Below are positions 49,861 through 58,343 of a stretch of DNA of 64,000 nt, one piece after another. The position numbers were made by a program, and so were the translations under genes. The number at the start of each line of letters is the position of its first letter. Position 1 is the first letter of the stretch. Below the pieces are notes generated by a model. That model was not told where the DNA came from. It saw only the letters and a list, made by a program, of their open reading frames with translations, and did no database searches. Source of the stretch: Streptomyces sp. NBC_01275 (GTDB lineage: Bacteria > Actinomycetota > Actinomycetes > Streptomycetales > Streptomycetaceae); assembly GCF_026340655.1 (NCBI RefSeq), contig NZ_JAPEOZ010000001.1, positions 3,534,001 to 3,598,000 of the forward strand. Reading direction: 5' to 3'.

Positions 49861-51492
49861 ATGACCGCACTCGCTCCACGCCCGTCGCCCCGCCGCTGGC
49901 TCGCGCTCGCCGCGCTCACCCTGAGCGTGCTGATCGTCGGCCTCGACGGCACCGTCATCAACGTCGCCCTGCCGACCATGGCCGGCGAACTGCACGCCGA
50001 CAGCGCCCAGTTGCAGTGGATCGGCGGCGGCTATCTGCTCGCCCTGTCGGTCGCGATGCTCCCGGTCGGCCTGCTCGGCGACCGGCTCGGCCACCGACGG
50101 CTGCTGCTGTCCGGCATCGCCCTGTTCGGATTCGCCTCGCTCGGCGGGGCGCTGGCCCACTCCCCGGCGCAGGTGATCGCCGCCCGGGCCGTCCTCGGCC
50201 TCGGCGCCGCCGCGATCATGCCGCTGTCGATGGCGATCCTGCCGCGCGTCTTCGCCAAGGAGGAGCTGCCCCGGGCCATCGCCGTGTGGACCGCCGCCAC
50301 CGCGCTCGGCATGCCGGTCGGGCCCGTCGTGGGCGGCTGGCTGCTCGACCGCTTCTGGTGGGGCTCGGTCTTCCTCTTCAACGTCCCCGTCGCCGCCCTG
50401 GCCCTCGCCGCCGGCCTCTGGCTGCTCCCGAAGGACCGGGCCGTGCACGGCTCGGCCCCCTTCGACGCCTCGTCGGACGCCCCCTTCGACGCCTCGTCGG
50501 ACGCCCCCTTCGACGCCCCCTTCGACGTCCTCGGCGCGGTCCTCGGCGGGCTGGGCATCACCGCCCTGGTGCACGGCACGATCCGGATCCCGGGCGACGG
50601 CTGGACCGCGCCGGCCGTGCTCCTCTCCCTCGCCGCCGCGGCCGGGCTGCTCACCGCCTTCGTCGTGCGCGAGCGCCGCGTCCCGCACCCGATCGTCGAC
50701 CTCACGCTGTTTCGCGACCGCCGTTTCCTGTGGGGCACGCTGATCGCCGTCTTCGTCAACTTCGCGGTGATGGGCATCCTGTTCGTCGTCCCCCAGTACC
50801 TCCAGGCCGTCCTCGGCGAGGACGCCTTCGGCACCGGTCTGCGCGTCCTGCCCCTGATCGGCGGTCTGATGGCGGCGGCCGCGGCGAGCGAGGCGGTCGT
50901 CCCGCGCCTCGGCGTCCGTACGGTGATCCCGCTGGGCCTCGCCCTCCTGGCCGCGGGCGCCCTGCTGGGCGCGACCACGGCCCCCGCCGACGGCTACGGC
51001 TTCGCCGCCCTGTGGCTCGCTCTCACCGGCCTCGGCTTCGGGCTGGCGGTCGTCCCGGCGACCAGCCTGGTGATGGCGGCCCTGCCCACCGAGAACACCG
51101 GGTCCGGCACCAGCCTCCTGGAGACCGTGCAGCAACTCGGCTCGGTCCTGGGCGTGGCCGGCCTCGGCAGCCTGCTCGGCTACGGCTATCTGGCCCGCCT
51201 GCACACCGACGGCCTCTCCGCGCAGGCGGCGGACGCGGCCCGCGACTCGGTCTCCGGCGCGGACGCGGTGGCCGCCCGGCTGCACGACGCGGCGCTCACG
51301 GCATCCGCCCGCGGCGCCTTCGTCCACGGCATGGACCTGGTCCTGGCGGCCTGCGGGGCGATCGCCCTGCTGGGCGCCGTCCTGGCCGCGGCCTTCCTGC
51401 CGGGCCGCACCGCCTGCTCCCGCACGGTGGCGCGCGGCTGCGCCCGGAAGGTGGCCGCCGCCCCGGCCGAGCACGCAGAATCGATCGCATGA
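49861..51492 (+). CDS. MFS exporter (EmrB/QacA, DHA2 type)
   Basis: 543 residues, GGGGAGG upstream of ATG 49861. Fourteen transmembrane helices. Motif A is G-D-R-L-G-H-R-R-L, the helix-1 motif is D-G-T-V-I-N-V-A-L-P, and motif C is G-x-P-V-G-P-V-V-G-G. The loop between helices 6 and 7 contains an Asp/Ser-rich repeat (F-D-A-S-S-D-A-P twice plus F-D-A-P) encoded by a 24-bp tandem repeat at 50461-50526. It probably exports a toxic compound, controlled by the TetR gene fused to it by an ATGA overlap. Confidence 0.94.
   Translation: MTALAPRPSPRRWLALAALTLSVLIVGLDGTVINVALPTMAGELHADSAQLQWIGGGYLLALSVAMLPVGLLGDRLGHRRLLLSGIALFGFASLGGALAHSPAQVIAARAVLGLGAAAIMPLSMAILPRVFAKEELPRAIAVWTAATALGMPVGPVVGGWLLDRFWWGSVFLFNVPVAALALAAGLWLLPKDRAVHGSAPFDASSDAPFDASSDAPFDAPFDVLGAVLGGLGITALVHGTIRIPGDGWTAPAVLLSLAAAAGLLTAFVVRERRVPHPIVDLTLFRDRRFLWGTLIAVFVNFAVMGILFVVPQYLQAVLGEDAFGTGLRVLPLIGGLMAAAAASEAVVPRLGVRTVIPLGLALLAAGALLGATTAPADGYGFAALWLALTGLGFGLAVVPATSLVMAALPTENTGSGTSLLETVQQLGSVLGVAGLGSLLGYGYLARLHTDGLSAQAADAARDSVSGADAVAARLHDAALTASARGAFVHGMDLVLAACGAIALLGAVLAAAFLPGRTACSRTVARGCARKVAAAPAEHAESIA
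50461..50526 (+). repeat. 24-bp in-frame tandem repeat inside the MFS gene
   Basis: ttcgacgcctcgtcggacgc plus four more bases recurs in tandem, followed by a shorter ttcgacgcccc copy. It keeps the reading frame and lengthens a cytoplasmic loop with acidic residues. Likely variable in copy number between strains. Confidence 0.85.
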
Positions 51493-52100
51493 CACCGCAC
51501 GAGACCTCCGCCGCACCCGTCCTCGGCCTGCGCGAACGCAAGAAGCGACAGACCCGCGAGCGCATCCGCCGCGAGGCCTACCGCCTCTTCGCCGAGCAGG
51601 GCTACGAGACGACCACGGTCGACCAGATCGCGGACGCGGCGGAGGTCTCGCCGAGCACCTTCTTCCGGTACTTCGGCGCCAAGGAGGACGTGGTCACCCA
51701 GGACGAGTACGACCCCGCCCTCGCCACCGCCCTGCGCGAGCGCCCCGCCGACGAGCCGATCGTCGACGCGATCCTCGCCTCCCTGCGGGGCCCCCTGGGC
51801 GCGATGCTCCAGCAGGACCGCGAGGACCTGCTCCTGCGCACCCGCATCACCTTCACCGACCCCGCGATCCGCGCCCGCAGCATCGCCGAGCAGGAGCGCA
51901 GCGAGCGCGCCATCGCCGAGATCATCGCCGAACGCACCGGCCGCGACGCCGCCGACCTGGAGATCAAGTGCGCGGCCGCCGCCATCATCGCCGTCTTCAC
52001 CACCCTCGTACGGCACTGGGTGGAGGGCGACGGGAAGGAGGACCTGGCGGCGCTGTACGCACGTCATCTGCCGGCGCTGTCGCGGGGGTTGGCCTTCTGA
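51489..52100 (+). CDS. TetR-family regulator
   Basis: 203 residues from ATG 51489, overlapping the MFS stop (ATGA). The HTH is at ~18-65: R-E-R-I-R-R-E-A-Y-R-L-F-A-E-Q-G-Y-E-T-T-T-V and the recognition stretch V-S-P-S-T-F-F-R-Y-F. The C-terminal ligand domain is of the MftR C-terminal type. It probably represses its own operon until the exported compound binds. Confidence 0.93.
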   Translation: MTPHETSAAPVLGLRERKKRQTRERIRREAYRLFAEQGYETTTVDQIADAAEVSPSTFFRYFGAKEDVVTQDEYDPALATALRERPADEPIVDAILASLRGPLGAMLQQDREDLLLRTRITFTDPAIRARSIAEQERSERAIAEIIAERTGRDAADLEIKCAAAAIIAVFTTLVRHWVEGDGKEDLAALYARHLPALSRGLAF

Positions 52101-52149
52101 GAGGTGACGGTCCCGGGGCCGGGGCCAGGGCCAGGGTGAGGGCCCGGTT

Positions 52150-53025
52150 CTAGCGGAACACCGAGGGCGGCGGGGCCGGGGACGCCACCGCCGACGCGTC
52201 GTCGACCGCCGTGGCCCCGCCGGTGAAGTCGAGGAGCGGGCGGCCGTGCTCGACGCGTCCCGGGTGGGGATCGCCGGCCGCCCGGCGGGTGAGTTCGGTG
52301 ATCGGCAGGGGCAGGTCGGAGGCGACCAGGACGGCGTTGCCGAAGCGTTTGCCGCGCAGCACCGTCGGATCGGCGACCAGCGCGAGCTCCGCGAACCGGG
52401 CGGCGGCGGTGGCGATCTGGCCGCGCAGATACGCGAGCGGCGGCCCGTCGGCGACGTTGGCGGCGTAGACCCCGCCGGGCCGCAGCGCCCGGCGGACCTC
52501 GTCGAGGAACTCGGCCGAGGTGAGATGGGCGGGGGTGCGGGCCCCGCTGAAGACGTCGGCCATGACGAGATCGGCCCAGCCGTCGGGCACCTTGCCGAGC
52601 CCCTCCCGGGCGTCGACGGACCTGACCCTGATCCTGGCCCCCGGGTCCAACGGGAGCTCCCGGCGCACCAGTCGGACGAGGGCCGCGTCCCGTTCGACGA
52701 CCTGCTGGGTGGAGCGGGGGCGGGTGGCGGCGACGTAGCGGGCGAGGGTGAAGGCGCCGCCGCCGAGGTGGACGACGTGCAGCGGCTTGCCGGGCGGTGC
52801 GACGAGGTCGACGACATGTCCGAGTCGCCGCTGGTACTCGAAGGAGAGGTACGCCGGGTCGTCGAGGTCGACGTGCGACTGCGGCGCCCCGTCGAGGAGC
52901 AGCGTCCAGGCCCGCGCCCGGTCCCGGTCGGGCATGAGCTGCGCGAGCCCGCCGTCGACGGCCTCGACGACGGCGTCGGCGTCGCGCTCGCGCCGGGTGT
53001 TCCTGGACTTCGCCGACTTCGCCAT
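52150..53025 (-). CDS. Spermidine-synthase-like methyltransferase-fold protein
   Basis: 291 residues, Rossmann fold of the spermidine synthase group: S-F-E-Y-Q-R-R-L, motif I H-L-G-G-G-A-F-T-L-A, E-R-D-A-A-L, and A-D-V-F-S-G-A-R-T-P. In this actinobacterial clade the aminopropyltransferase catalytic residues are often missing, and many members are annotated only as SAM-dependent methyltransferases. So polyamine synthesis is not assured. Soluble, no membrane segment. Confidence 0.85.
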   Translation of the reverse strand: MAKSAKSRNTRRERDADAVVEAVDGGLAQLMPDRDRARAWTLLLDGAPQSHVDLDDPAYLSFEYQRRLGHVVDLVAPPGKPLHVVHLGGGAFTLARYVAATRPRSTQQVVERDAALVRLVRRELPLDPGARIRVRSVDAREGLGKVPDGWADLVMADVFSGARTPAHLTSAEFLDEVRRALRPGGVYAANVADGPPLAYLRGQIATAAARFAELALVADPTVLRGKRFGNAVLVASDLPLPITELTRRAAGDPHPGRVEHGRPLLDFTGGATAVDDASAVASPAPPPSVFR

Positions 53026-53103
53026 GGAGGCATCCTCCCAGGCGGCGGGTGCACCCCGCGCGCCCGGCCGGCGCCCCGCGCACTCGGCCAGCCGCGCCAG
53101 GCG

Positions 53104-53514
53104 TCAACGGCAGCTGTCGGCCGCCTCGATCAACCGGGCCGCCTCGCCGAGCGCCCGCCGCAGCACCGCCGGATCCGTGGCCAGGTCCGCCTCGCCGGGC
53201 GGGAGAAGCCAGTCCGATCCCTCGACCGGCGGCTCGGGGGCCAGTCTCAGTCCCCGGCCGTCGGTCTGCATACAGGTGCTGCCGGGCACGTCCCACGCGG
53301 CCGCCGTGCCGGCCGGCACCACGAAGCCGAGCGTGTCGCAGCAGTCGTCGTGCAGCACGGGCCCGACCGCGTCCCCGGCCGCCCCCCTCCGCAGGATGTC
53401 GACGGCCTCCAGTCCCTGCCTCGTGGGCACGGTCACCACGTCACAGGCCGACTGCGGCGGCTCGCCACGCTCGACGTCGACGCTCCGACTGGTCTGCATC
53501 CCGGCCTCCACCAC
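53104..53514 (-). CDS. Conserved protein of unknown function
   Basis: 136 residues from GTG 53514, with AGGAGG about seven bases upstream; a longer open frame starts at 53577. I do not recognise a family. Features: D-V-V-T-V-P-T-R-Q-G-L-E-A-V-D-I-L, a Cys-Cys pair in H-D-D-C-C-D-T-L-G-F and a Leu/Ala-rich C-terminal helix. The cysteine pair and the L-G-F-V-V-P-A-G-T motif are reminiscent of the primase/polymerase-like protein at 62079. That resemblance is by eye only. Confidence 0.65.
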   Translation of the reverse strand: MVEAGMQTSRSVDVERGEPPQSACDVVTVPTRQGLEAVDILRRGAAGDAVGPVLHDDCCDTLGFVVPAGTAAAWDVPGSTCMQTDGRGLRLAPEPPVEGSDWLLPPGEADLATDPAVLRRALGEAARLIEAADSCR

Positions 53515-53799
53515 GGCACCCCTCCTTGTACGAGAGCGGCTCGGGTAGTCGGGCGGCTCCCGGTCCACCGGCTTCAACGCGCCACCGCGTCAAGGGCTAC
53601 GGCGGAAGTCCGCCGCAAAGGATGGCAGTTCATGGCAGATCCCGGATGAGATATCCGGTTTGTAGCCAAACACAGCATGGCGGCCCGACCACAGCAGGTA
53701 CGTTCTTGCCCGCCGGACACACGGGTGATCACGTTGGCACATCAACCGACTCGCTCCCACACCGGCATGGTTCGACGGTTCGCACGAGAGGACCCGGCC

Positions 53800-55260
53800 A
53801 TGGCGTCGTCAACGGTGCCCCCACCTCGGCCCGACCGGCCACCCCGGCCCAACCTCGCCTTCCGGCGGCTGCGCGGACAGCGCTCGCCGGCCGAGTTCGC
53901 CGCACTGGTACGGCGGGCCGCCCGCGAGATCGGCGAGCAGGTCAGCTGCGACGCACGCTATGTCGGGCGGGTCGAGGCAGGGGAGATCCGCTGCCCCAAC
54001 TACGCGTACGAACGGGTGTTCCTGCACATGTACCCCGGCCGCACGCTCACCGATCTGGGCTTCGCACCCCGTGCGTCCGTACGTGGACGGGGGGCGCGCG
54101 ACGCCGAGGACACGCCCCGCGCTCACGCCACGAGCCCGGCCTGCGCCACCGGCGACGCTCCGGGTGCGAGTGAGACGCCCGGGGCGCACGAGCCGTATGA
54201 CACGCAGAACCCGTACGACACGCACCACGACCACGAGGAGAGCGACGTGCTGCGTCGCGCATTCATGACCCGCGGGGGCGCCACGGTGGCCGCCGCCTCA
54301 CTCGGCCCCCTGGGGCTCGCCCACGACGCGTCGGCGGCGGACCGTCCCCCGCACCGCGCCGGGGCGAGCGAGGCGGGCGCCCTCGAAGAAGCGGTCCGCA
54401 GGATCCGGCTGCTGGACGACCGGCACGGCGCCGACGGTCTCTACCGGCGTGCCGCGGCCCCGCTGCGCGCCGCGTACGCGCTGCTGGACGCCGGGGCGAC
54501 CCGGCAGGCGACCGCCGACCGGCTGCACTCGGGGGCCGGGGAACTCGCCATCTCCGTAGGCTGGCTGGCGCACGACTCGGGCCGGTTCGACGACGCCCGC
54601 TCGCACTACGCGGAGGCGCTCGCGACCGCGCGGATGACCGGGGACCAGGCGCTGGAGGCGCACGCGTTCTGCAACATGGCGTTCCTCGCCCGCGACGCGG
54701 GCCGCCCCCGCGAGGCCGTCCGGGCGGCGCAGGCCGCCCAGCGCGTGGCCCGCCCGCTGGGCTCGCCCCGGCTGATGTCGCTGCTCGCGCTGCGCGAGGC
54801 GGGCGGCTGGGCGGGCCTCGCCGACCGCACCGGCTGCGAGCAGGCCCTCGCCCAGGCGCACGCCCTCTACGGGCGGGGTTCCACGGACGCCGACCCCGAG
54901 TGGATGACCTTCTACGGCGAGGCCGAGCTGGCCGGTCTGGAGGCGCAGTGCTGGTCCACCCTGGGCGACTGGCCGCGGGCGGCCCGGCACGCGGGGCGGG
55001 CGGCGAACCTCCAGGACCCCCACTTCAGCCGGAACATCGCGCTGTACACGGCCGAGCTGGCGGACGACCTCGCCCGCTGGGGCCACCCCGACGAGGCGGC
55101 GGCGGCCGGGATGCGGGTGCTGGATCTGCTGGACCAGGTCCAGTCGTCGCGCATCCAGACGATGCTGGCGGGAACGGCGCGCGTGCTGCTGCCGCACCGG
55201 CGGGCCGGCGGCGTGTCGACGTTCCTGGAACGGCACGCCTCTTCACCGCGGATGGCCTGA
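53800..55260 (+). CDS. NsdA-like TPR regulator
   Basis: 486 residues from ATG 53800 (GAGAGGA upstream; the frame is open further 5' without a good start). Residues ~20-90 form an XRE-like DNA-binding region (F-R-R-L-R-G-Q-R-S-P-A-E-F-A-A-L, then V-G-R-V-E-A-G). A low-complexity linker and then an R-R-A-F-M segment with a hydrophobic stretch follow. From ~200 to the end come tetratricopeptide-type helices (Y-A-E-A-L-A-T-A-R, A-F-C-N-M-A-F-L-A-R-D-A-G). NsdA of S. coelicolor, a negative regulator of sporulation and antibiotics, has this layout; equivalence is not proven. Confidence 0.78.
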   Translation: MASSTVPPPRPDRPPRPNLAFRRLRGQRSPAEFAALVRRAAREIGEQVSCDARYVGRVEAGEIRCPNYAYERVFLHMYPGRTLTDLGFAPRASVRGRGARDAEDTPRAHATSPACATGDAPGASETPGAHEPYDTQNPYDTHHDHEESDVLRRAFMTRGGATVAAASLGPLGLAHDASAADRPPHRAGASEAGALEEAVRRIRLLDDRHGADGLYRRAAAPLRAAYALLDAGATRQATADRLHSGAGELAISVGWLAHDSGRFDDARSHYAEALATARMTGDQALEAHAFCNMAFLARDAGRPREAVRAAQAAQRVARPLGSPRLMSLLALREAGGWAGLADRTGCEQALAQAHALYGRGSTDADPEWMTFYGEAELAGLEAQCWSTLGDWPRAARHAGRAANLQDPHFSRNIALYTAELADDLARWGHPDEAAAAGMRVLDLLDQVQSSRIQTMLAGTARVLLPHRRAGGVSTFLERHASSPRMA

Positions 55261-55362
55261 GACCGAACCTGAGACCGAGCCTGAGCCTGAGACCGAACCT
55301 GAGCCTGAGACCCAGCCTGAGCCTGAGACCGAATCTGATGCCGAACCTACCGAGCCTGAGAC
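55261..55362 (+). repeat. Hexamer-based tandem repeat (gagcct / gagaccgaacct)
   Basis: About 100 bases made of gagcct and gagacc-gaacct units in an alternating order with 12-24-bp periods, beginning immediately after the NsdA-like stop. Not coding. Confidence 0.88.
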
Positions 55363-55378
55363 CGTGGGAAACGCCCTG

Positions 55379-55972
55379 TCACGCGAGATGCCCCAGGTCG
55401 TTCCAGCTCTCGATCGCCGGTTCCCCGTAGGCCCAGCCCAGCGTCGACAGCGACGTCGGGTTCAGCCGGATGCGGGCCGCGAAGTCCAGCGGCAGGCCCA
55501 GCCACCGCGCCCCGATGGACCGCAGGATGTGCCCGTGCGCGAAGACCAGCACGTCCCGGTCGGCCGAGCGCGCCCAGGCGACGACCTCGTCCGCGCGGGC
55601 GGTCACCTCGGCGAGGCTCTCGCCGTCGGGGACGCCGTCGCGCCAGATGAGCCAGCCGGGCCGCACGGCCTGGATCTCGGCGGGCGTCATGCCCTCGTAC
55701 GCGCCGTAGTGCCACTCCATGAGCGTGTCCCAGGACGTGGCCCGCTCGCCGAAGCCGGCGAGTTCGCACGTGTCCCGCGCGCGGGACAGCGGGCTGGTGC
55801 GTATCTCCACGTCCGCGAGGCCGTCGTAGGGCGCGCGGTGCAGCCGTTCGCCGAGCAGCTTGGCGCCGCGGCGGCCCTCCTCCAGGAGGGGCACGTCGGT
55901 CCTGCCGGTGTGCTTTCCGGACAGCGACCACTCCGTCTGTCCGTGCCGGGCCAGCAGGATGCGCGGTGCCAT
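55379..55972 (-). CDS. Histidine phosphatase family protein
   Basis: 197 residues. L-A-R-H-G-Q-T-E-W is the catalytic histidine motif. [19 protein letters not shown] and V-F-A-H-G-H-I-L-R complete the active site of a phosphoglycerate-mutase-like phosphatase (acid phosphatase branch). The substrate is unknown; small sugar phosphates are usual. Convergent with the NsdA-like gene. Confidence 0.92.
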   Translation of the reverse strand: MAPRILLARHGQTEWSLSGKHTGRTDVPLLEEGRRGAKLLGERLHRAPYDGLADVEIRTSPLSRARDTCELAGFGERATSWDTLMEWHYGAYEGMTPAEIQAVRPGWLIWRDGVPDGESLAEVTARADEVVAWARSADRDVLVFAHGHILRSIGARWLGLPLDFAARIRLNPTSLSTLGWAYGEPAIESWNDLGHLA

Positions 55973-56203
55973 GGGGGACCTTTCCGGGGAGACCCGAGGG
56001 AGAACCAGCGGGAAGTCAGGGGCGGTACCCCTCCATCATCGCTCACCCTGAAGAGGGGCAACCCGGCGGGCGATCTCGGCGTCTTTGAGGTCCGAGGGCG
56101 CTCGAAGCGGGCGCGTACATACGCCGTAAAGTGGCACGTCCGTGCCGTCGGCGGCGCAGCGACGAAAAGCGACAAGAAGCCACATGAAGGGGGAGGCGAT
56201 CGG

Positions 56204-57214
56204 ATGCCGCAGACCGAGACACCAGGCACCGAGGCGGCCTCGCGGACCCGGCTGCGCTGGTGGACGGAGCTGCCGCTGATCCTGCTGGTGTACGCCTGCT
56301 ACTCCGCCGGCCGACTGCTCGCGCGGGGCGACGTCTCCGCCGCGGTCGACCACGGACTGGCGATCCTGCGCGTCGAGAAGGCCCTGCGCCTCAACGCCGA
56401 GCACCCGCTGAACCGCCTCTTCACCCAGCACGCCTGGCTCGGCGTCCCGGCCGACTTCTGGTACGCGTCGCTGCACTACGTGGTCACGCCCGCGATCCTG
56501 GTCTGGCTGTTCCGCTCGCGCTCCGCCCACTACCGGGCGGCCCGCACCTGGCTGATGACGTCCACCTTCATGGGCCTCATCGGCTTCACCCTGCTGCCCA
56601 CCTGCCCGCCCCGCCTGCTCACGGCGGGCCACGGCTTCGTGGACACGATGGCCCAGTACAGCTCGTACGGCTGGTGGGGCGGCGAGGCCAGCGCGCCGCG
56701 CGGCATGGGCGGCATGACGAACCAGTACGCGGCCATGCCGAGTCTGCACGTGGGCTGGGCGCTGTGGTGCGGAGTGATGCTGTGGCGCCACGGCGGCACG
56801 CGTACGGCGAAGACGGCCGGCGTCCTCTACCCGCTGCTGACGACGGTCGTGGTCATGGGCACCGCGAACCACTACTTCCTCGACGCGGCCGCGGGCGCGG
56901 CCGTGATGGGGGTCGGGTTCCTGCTGGCGCCGCTCGTGATGCGGACCGCCGACCGGATCCGGACCTCGTTCACGGCGGGTCGCACCCCGGCGGCCTCGGC
57001 AGCCTCGTCGGACCTGTCGCTCCCGTCGGACCCGTCGAACCCGTCGGTCCCGGCAGGCTCTGTGGGCGCGAACGCCTCGATTGTCAGTGGCGGATGCCAG
57101 ACTTCCCCGGGTGAGCGAATTCCACGGCAGCGCGAGTCACGGTTCGGGGCGGACCCCGACCCGGACGCCTCTCCCACGGACGCGGGGGACGGCGCTCCGG
57201 CAGCGGCTCGCTGA
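56204..57214 (+). CDS. PAP2-superfamily membrane phosphatase/transferase
   Basis: 336 residues from ATG 56204, GGGGGAGG upstream. Five or six transmembrane helices. PAP2 motifs in the inositol-phosphorylceramide-synthase-like version: M-P-S-L-H-V-G-W and A-N-H-Y-F-L-D. It is likely a lipid phosphatase or phosphotransferase acting on the outer face. The last ~60 residues are Ser/Pro-rich and overlap the start of the nuclease gene by about 100 bp in another frame. Confidence 0.88.
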   Translation: MPQTETPGTEAASRTRLRWWTELPLILLVYACYSAGRLLARGDVSAAVDHGLAILRVEKALRLNAEHPLNRLFTQHAWLGVPADFWYASLHYVVTPAILVWLFRSRSAHYRAARTWLMTSTFMGLIGFTLLPTCPPRLLTAGHGFVDTMAQYSSYGWWGGEASAPRGMGGMTNQYAAMPSLHVGWALWCGVMLWRHGGTRTAKTAGVLYPLLTTVVVMGTANHYFLDAAAGAAVMGVGFLLAPLVMRTADRIRTSFTAGRTPAASAASSDLSLPSDPSNPSVPAGSVGANASIVSGGCQTSPGERIPRQRESRFGADPDPDASPTDAGDGAPAAAR

Positions 57215-58343
57215 GCTGCGCGGTCCCGACGTACCGGCCAAGGCGCTGGACGCCCGTGCCCTCGCGGCGCTCGCCGCGAACCCCGGCTGCGAGCGGCGCG
57301 CGATCCTCGACGGGGCCGGCGTGGACAAGGCGGCGCTGGCGGGCGCGCTGGGCTCGCCGTCGACGTTCGGCCAGTCGCAGTTCGCCCTCACCCGCGGGAA
57401 CGCGTTCGAGGCGAAGGTGAAGGCGGACGGCGGCGCGGAACTGCTGCGACTGGTCCGGGAGCGGCTGGATCCCGGCGCCGAGCCGCCGACCGGGGCGGCC
57501 GTGCCCGACCTGGCCGCGATCGGCCCCGAGGGCCGCACCGCGCGCACCGCGCTGGCGCTGCGCGAGGCCGCCGAGAAGAGCCGCGGCGGCTGGACGCTCC
57601 TCGACCACCCGATGCTCGCGCTCGACGTCGCCGGCTCCCCCGCCTTCCTGGAGCCGGACGCGGTGGTGGTGCACCCGGACGGCAGCTGGACGGTCGTGGA
57701 GATCAAGTCCTTCCCGATGCTGGACGGTTCGGCGGACCCGGCGAAGGTCGGCGCGGCCGCCCGCCAGGCCGCGGTGTACGTGCTGGCGCTGGAGCAGGTC
57801 GCCGCCCGCCTCGACCCGGCGCCCAGGGTCCGCCACCGGGTCCTCCTCGTCTGCCCCAAGGACTTCTCCAACCTGCCCACCGCGTCCGCCGTGGACGTCC
57901 GCAAGCAGCGCGCGGTGACCAGCCGCCAGCTGGCCCGCCTCACCCGCGTCGAGGACATCGCCGACGCCCTCCCCCAGGGGACCTGCTTCTCCCCCGAGCT
58001 GCCCGCCGAGGAGCTCACGGCGGCCGTCGAGGCGGTCCCGGCGGCCTACGCACCGGAGTGCCTGGCCGCGTGCGAGCTGGCGTTCCACTGCCGCGACCGC
58101 TCCCGCGCGGCCGGCGCGGTGACCTCCCTGGGCCGCTCGGTCCGCGCCGACCTCGGCGGGCTGACGACGGTCGAGGACGTCCTGGCGGCCGCGCACGGAA
58201 CGGCCGGCGACCCCACGGACCCGGCGGTGGCCGCCCTACGCAGAGCGGCCCGCCTGCGCGCCGAGGCACTCGGTCAGCAGACCGCCCGGTCGGCCCCCGC
58301 GCCTCAGGACGCGCCGACGGCTCAGGAGGCGGTGTGTCGCTGA
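57111..58343 (+). CDS. Fe-S cluster PD-(D/E)XK nuclease (Cas4/AddB/Dna2-like)
   Basis: 410 residues from GTG 57111; TTG 57081 is an alternative. A RecB-type nuclease core is visible: Asp183 in L-E-P-D-A-V-V-V, then Glu197 and Lys199 in V-V-E-I-K-S-F, and Q-A-A-V-Y with its Gln/Tyr motif. Four cysteines (292; 317, 321, 327 in E-C-L-A-A-C-E-L-A-F-H-C) reproduce the 4Fe-4S staple of Cas4, AddB and Dna2. It should cut single-stranded DNA ends. It is coupled to the two following genes, the last being an SF1 helicase. Confidence 0.82.
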   Translation: MSEFHGSASHGSGRTPTRTPLPRTRGTALRQRLAELRGPDVPAKALDARALAALAANPGCERRAILDGAGVDKAALAGALGSPSTFGQSQFALTRGNAFEAKVKADGGAELLRLVRERLDPGAEPPTGAAVPDLAAIGPEGRTARTALALREAAEKSRGGWTLLDHPMLALDVAGSPAFLEPDAVVVHPDGSWTVVEIKSFPMLDGSADPAKVGAAARQAAVYVLALEQVAARLDPAPRVRHRVLLVCPKDFSNLPTASAVDVRKQRAVTSRQLARLTRVEDIADALPQGTCFSPELPAEELTAAVEAVPAAYAPECLAACELAFHCRDRSRAAGAVTSLGRSVRADLGGLTTVEDVLAAAHGTAGDPTDPAVAALRRAARLRAEALGQQTARSAPAPQDAPTAQEAVCR

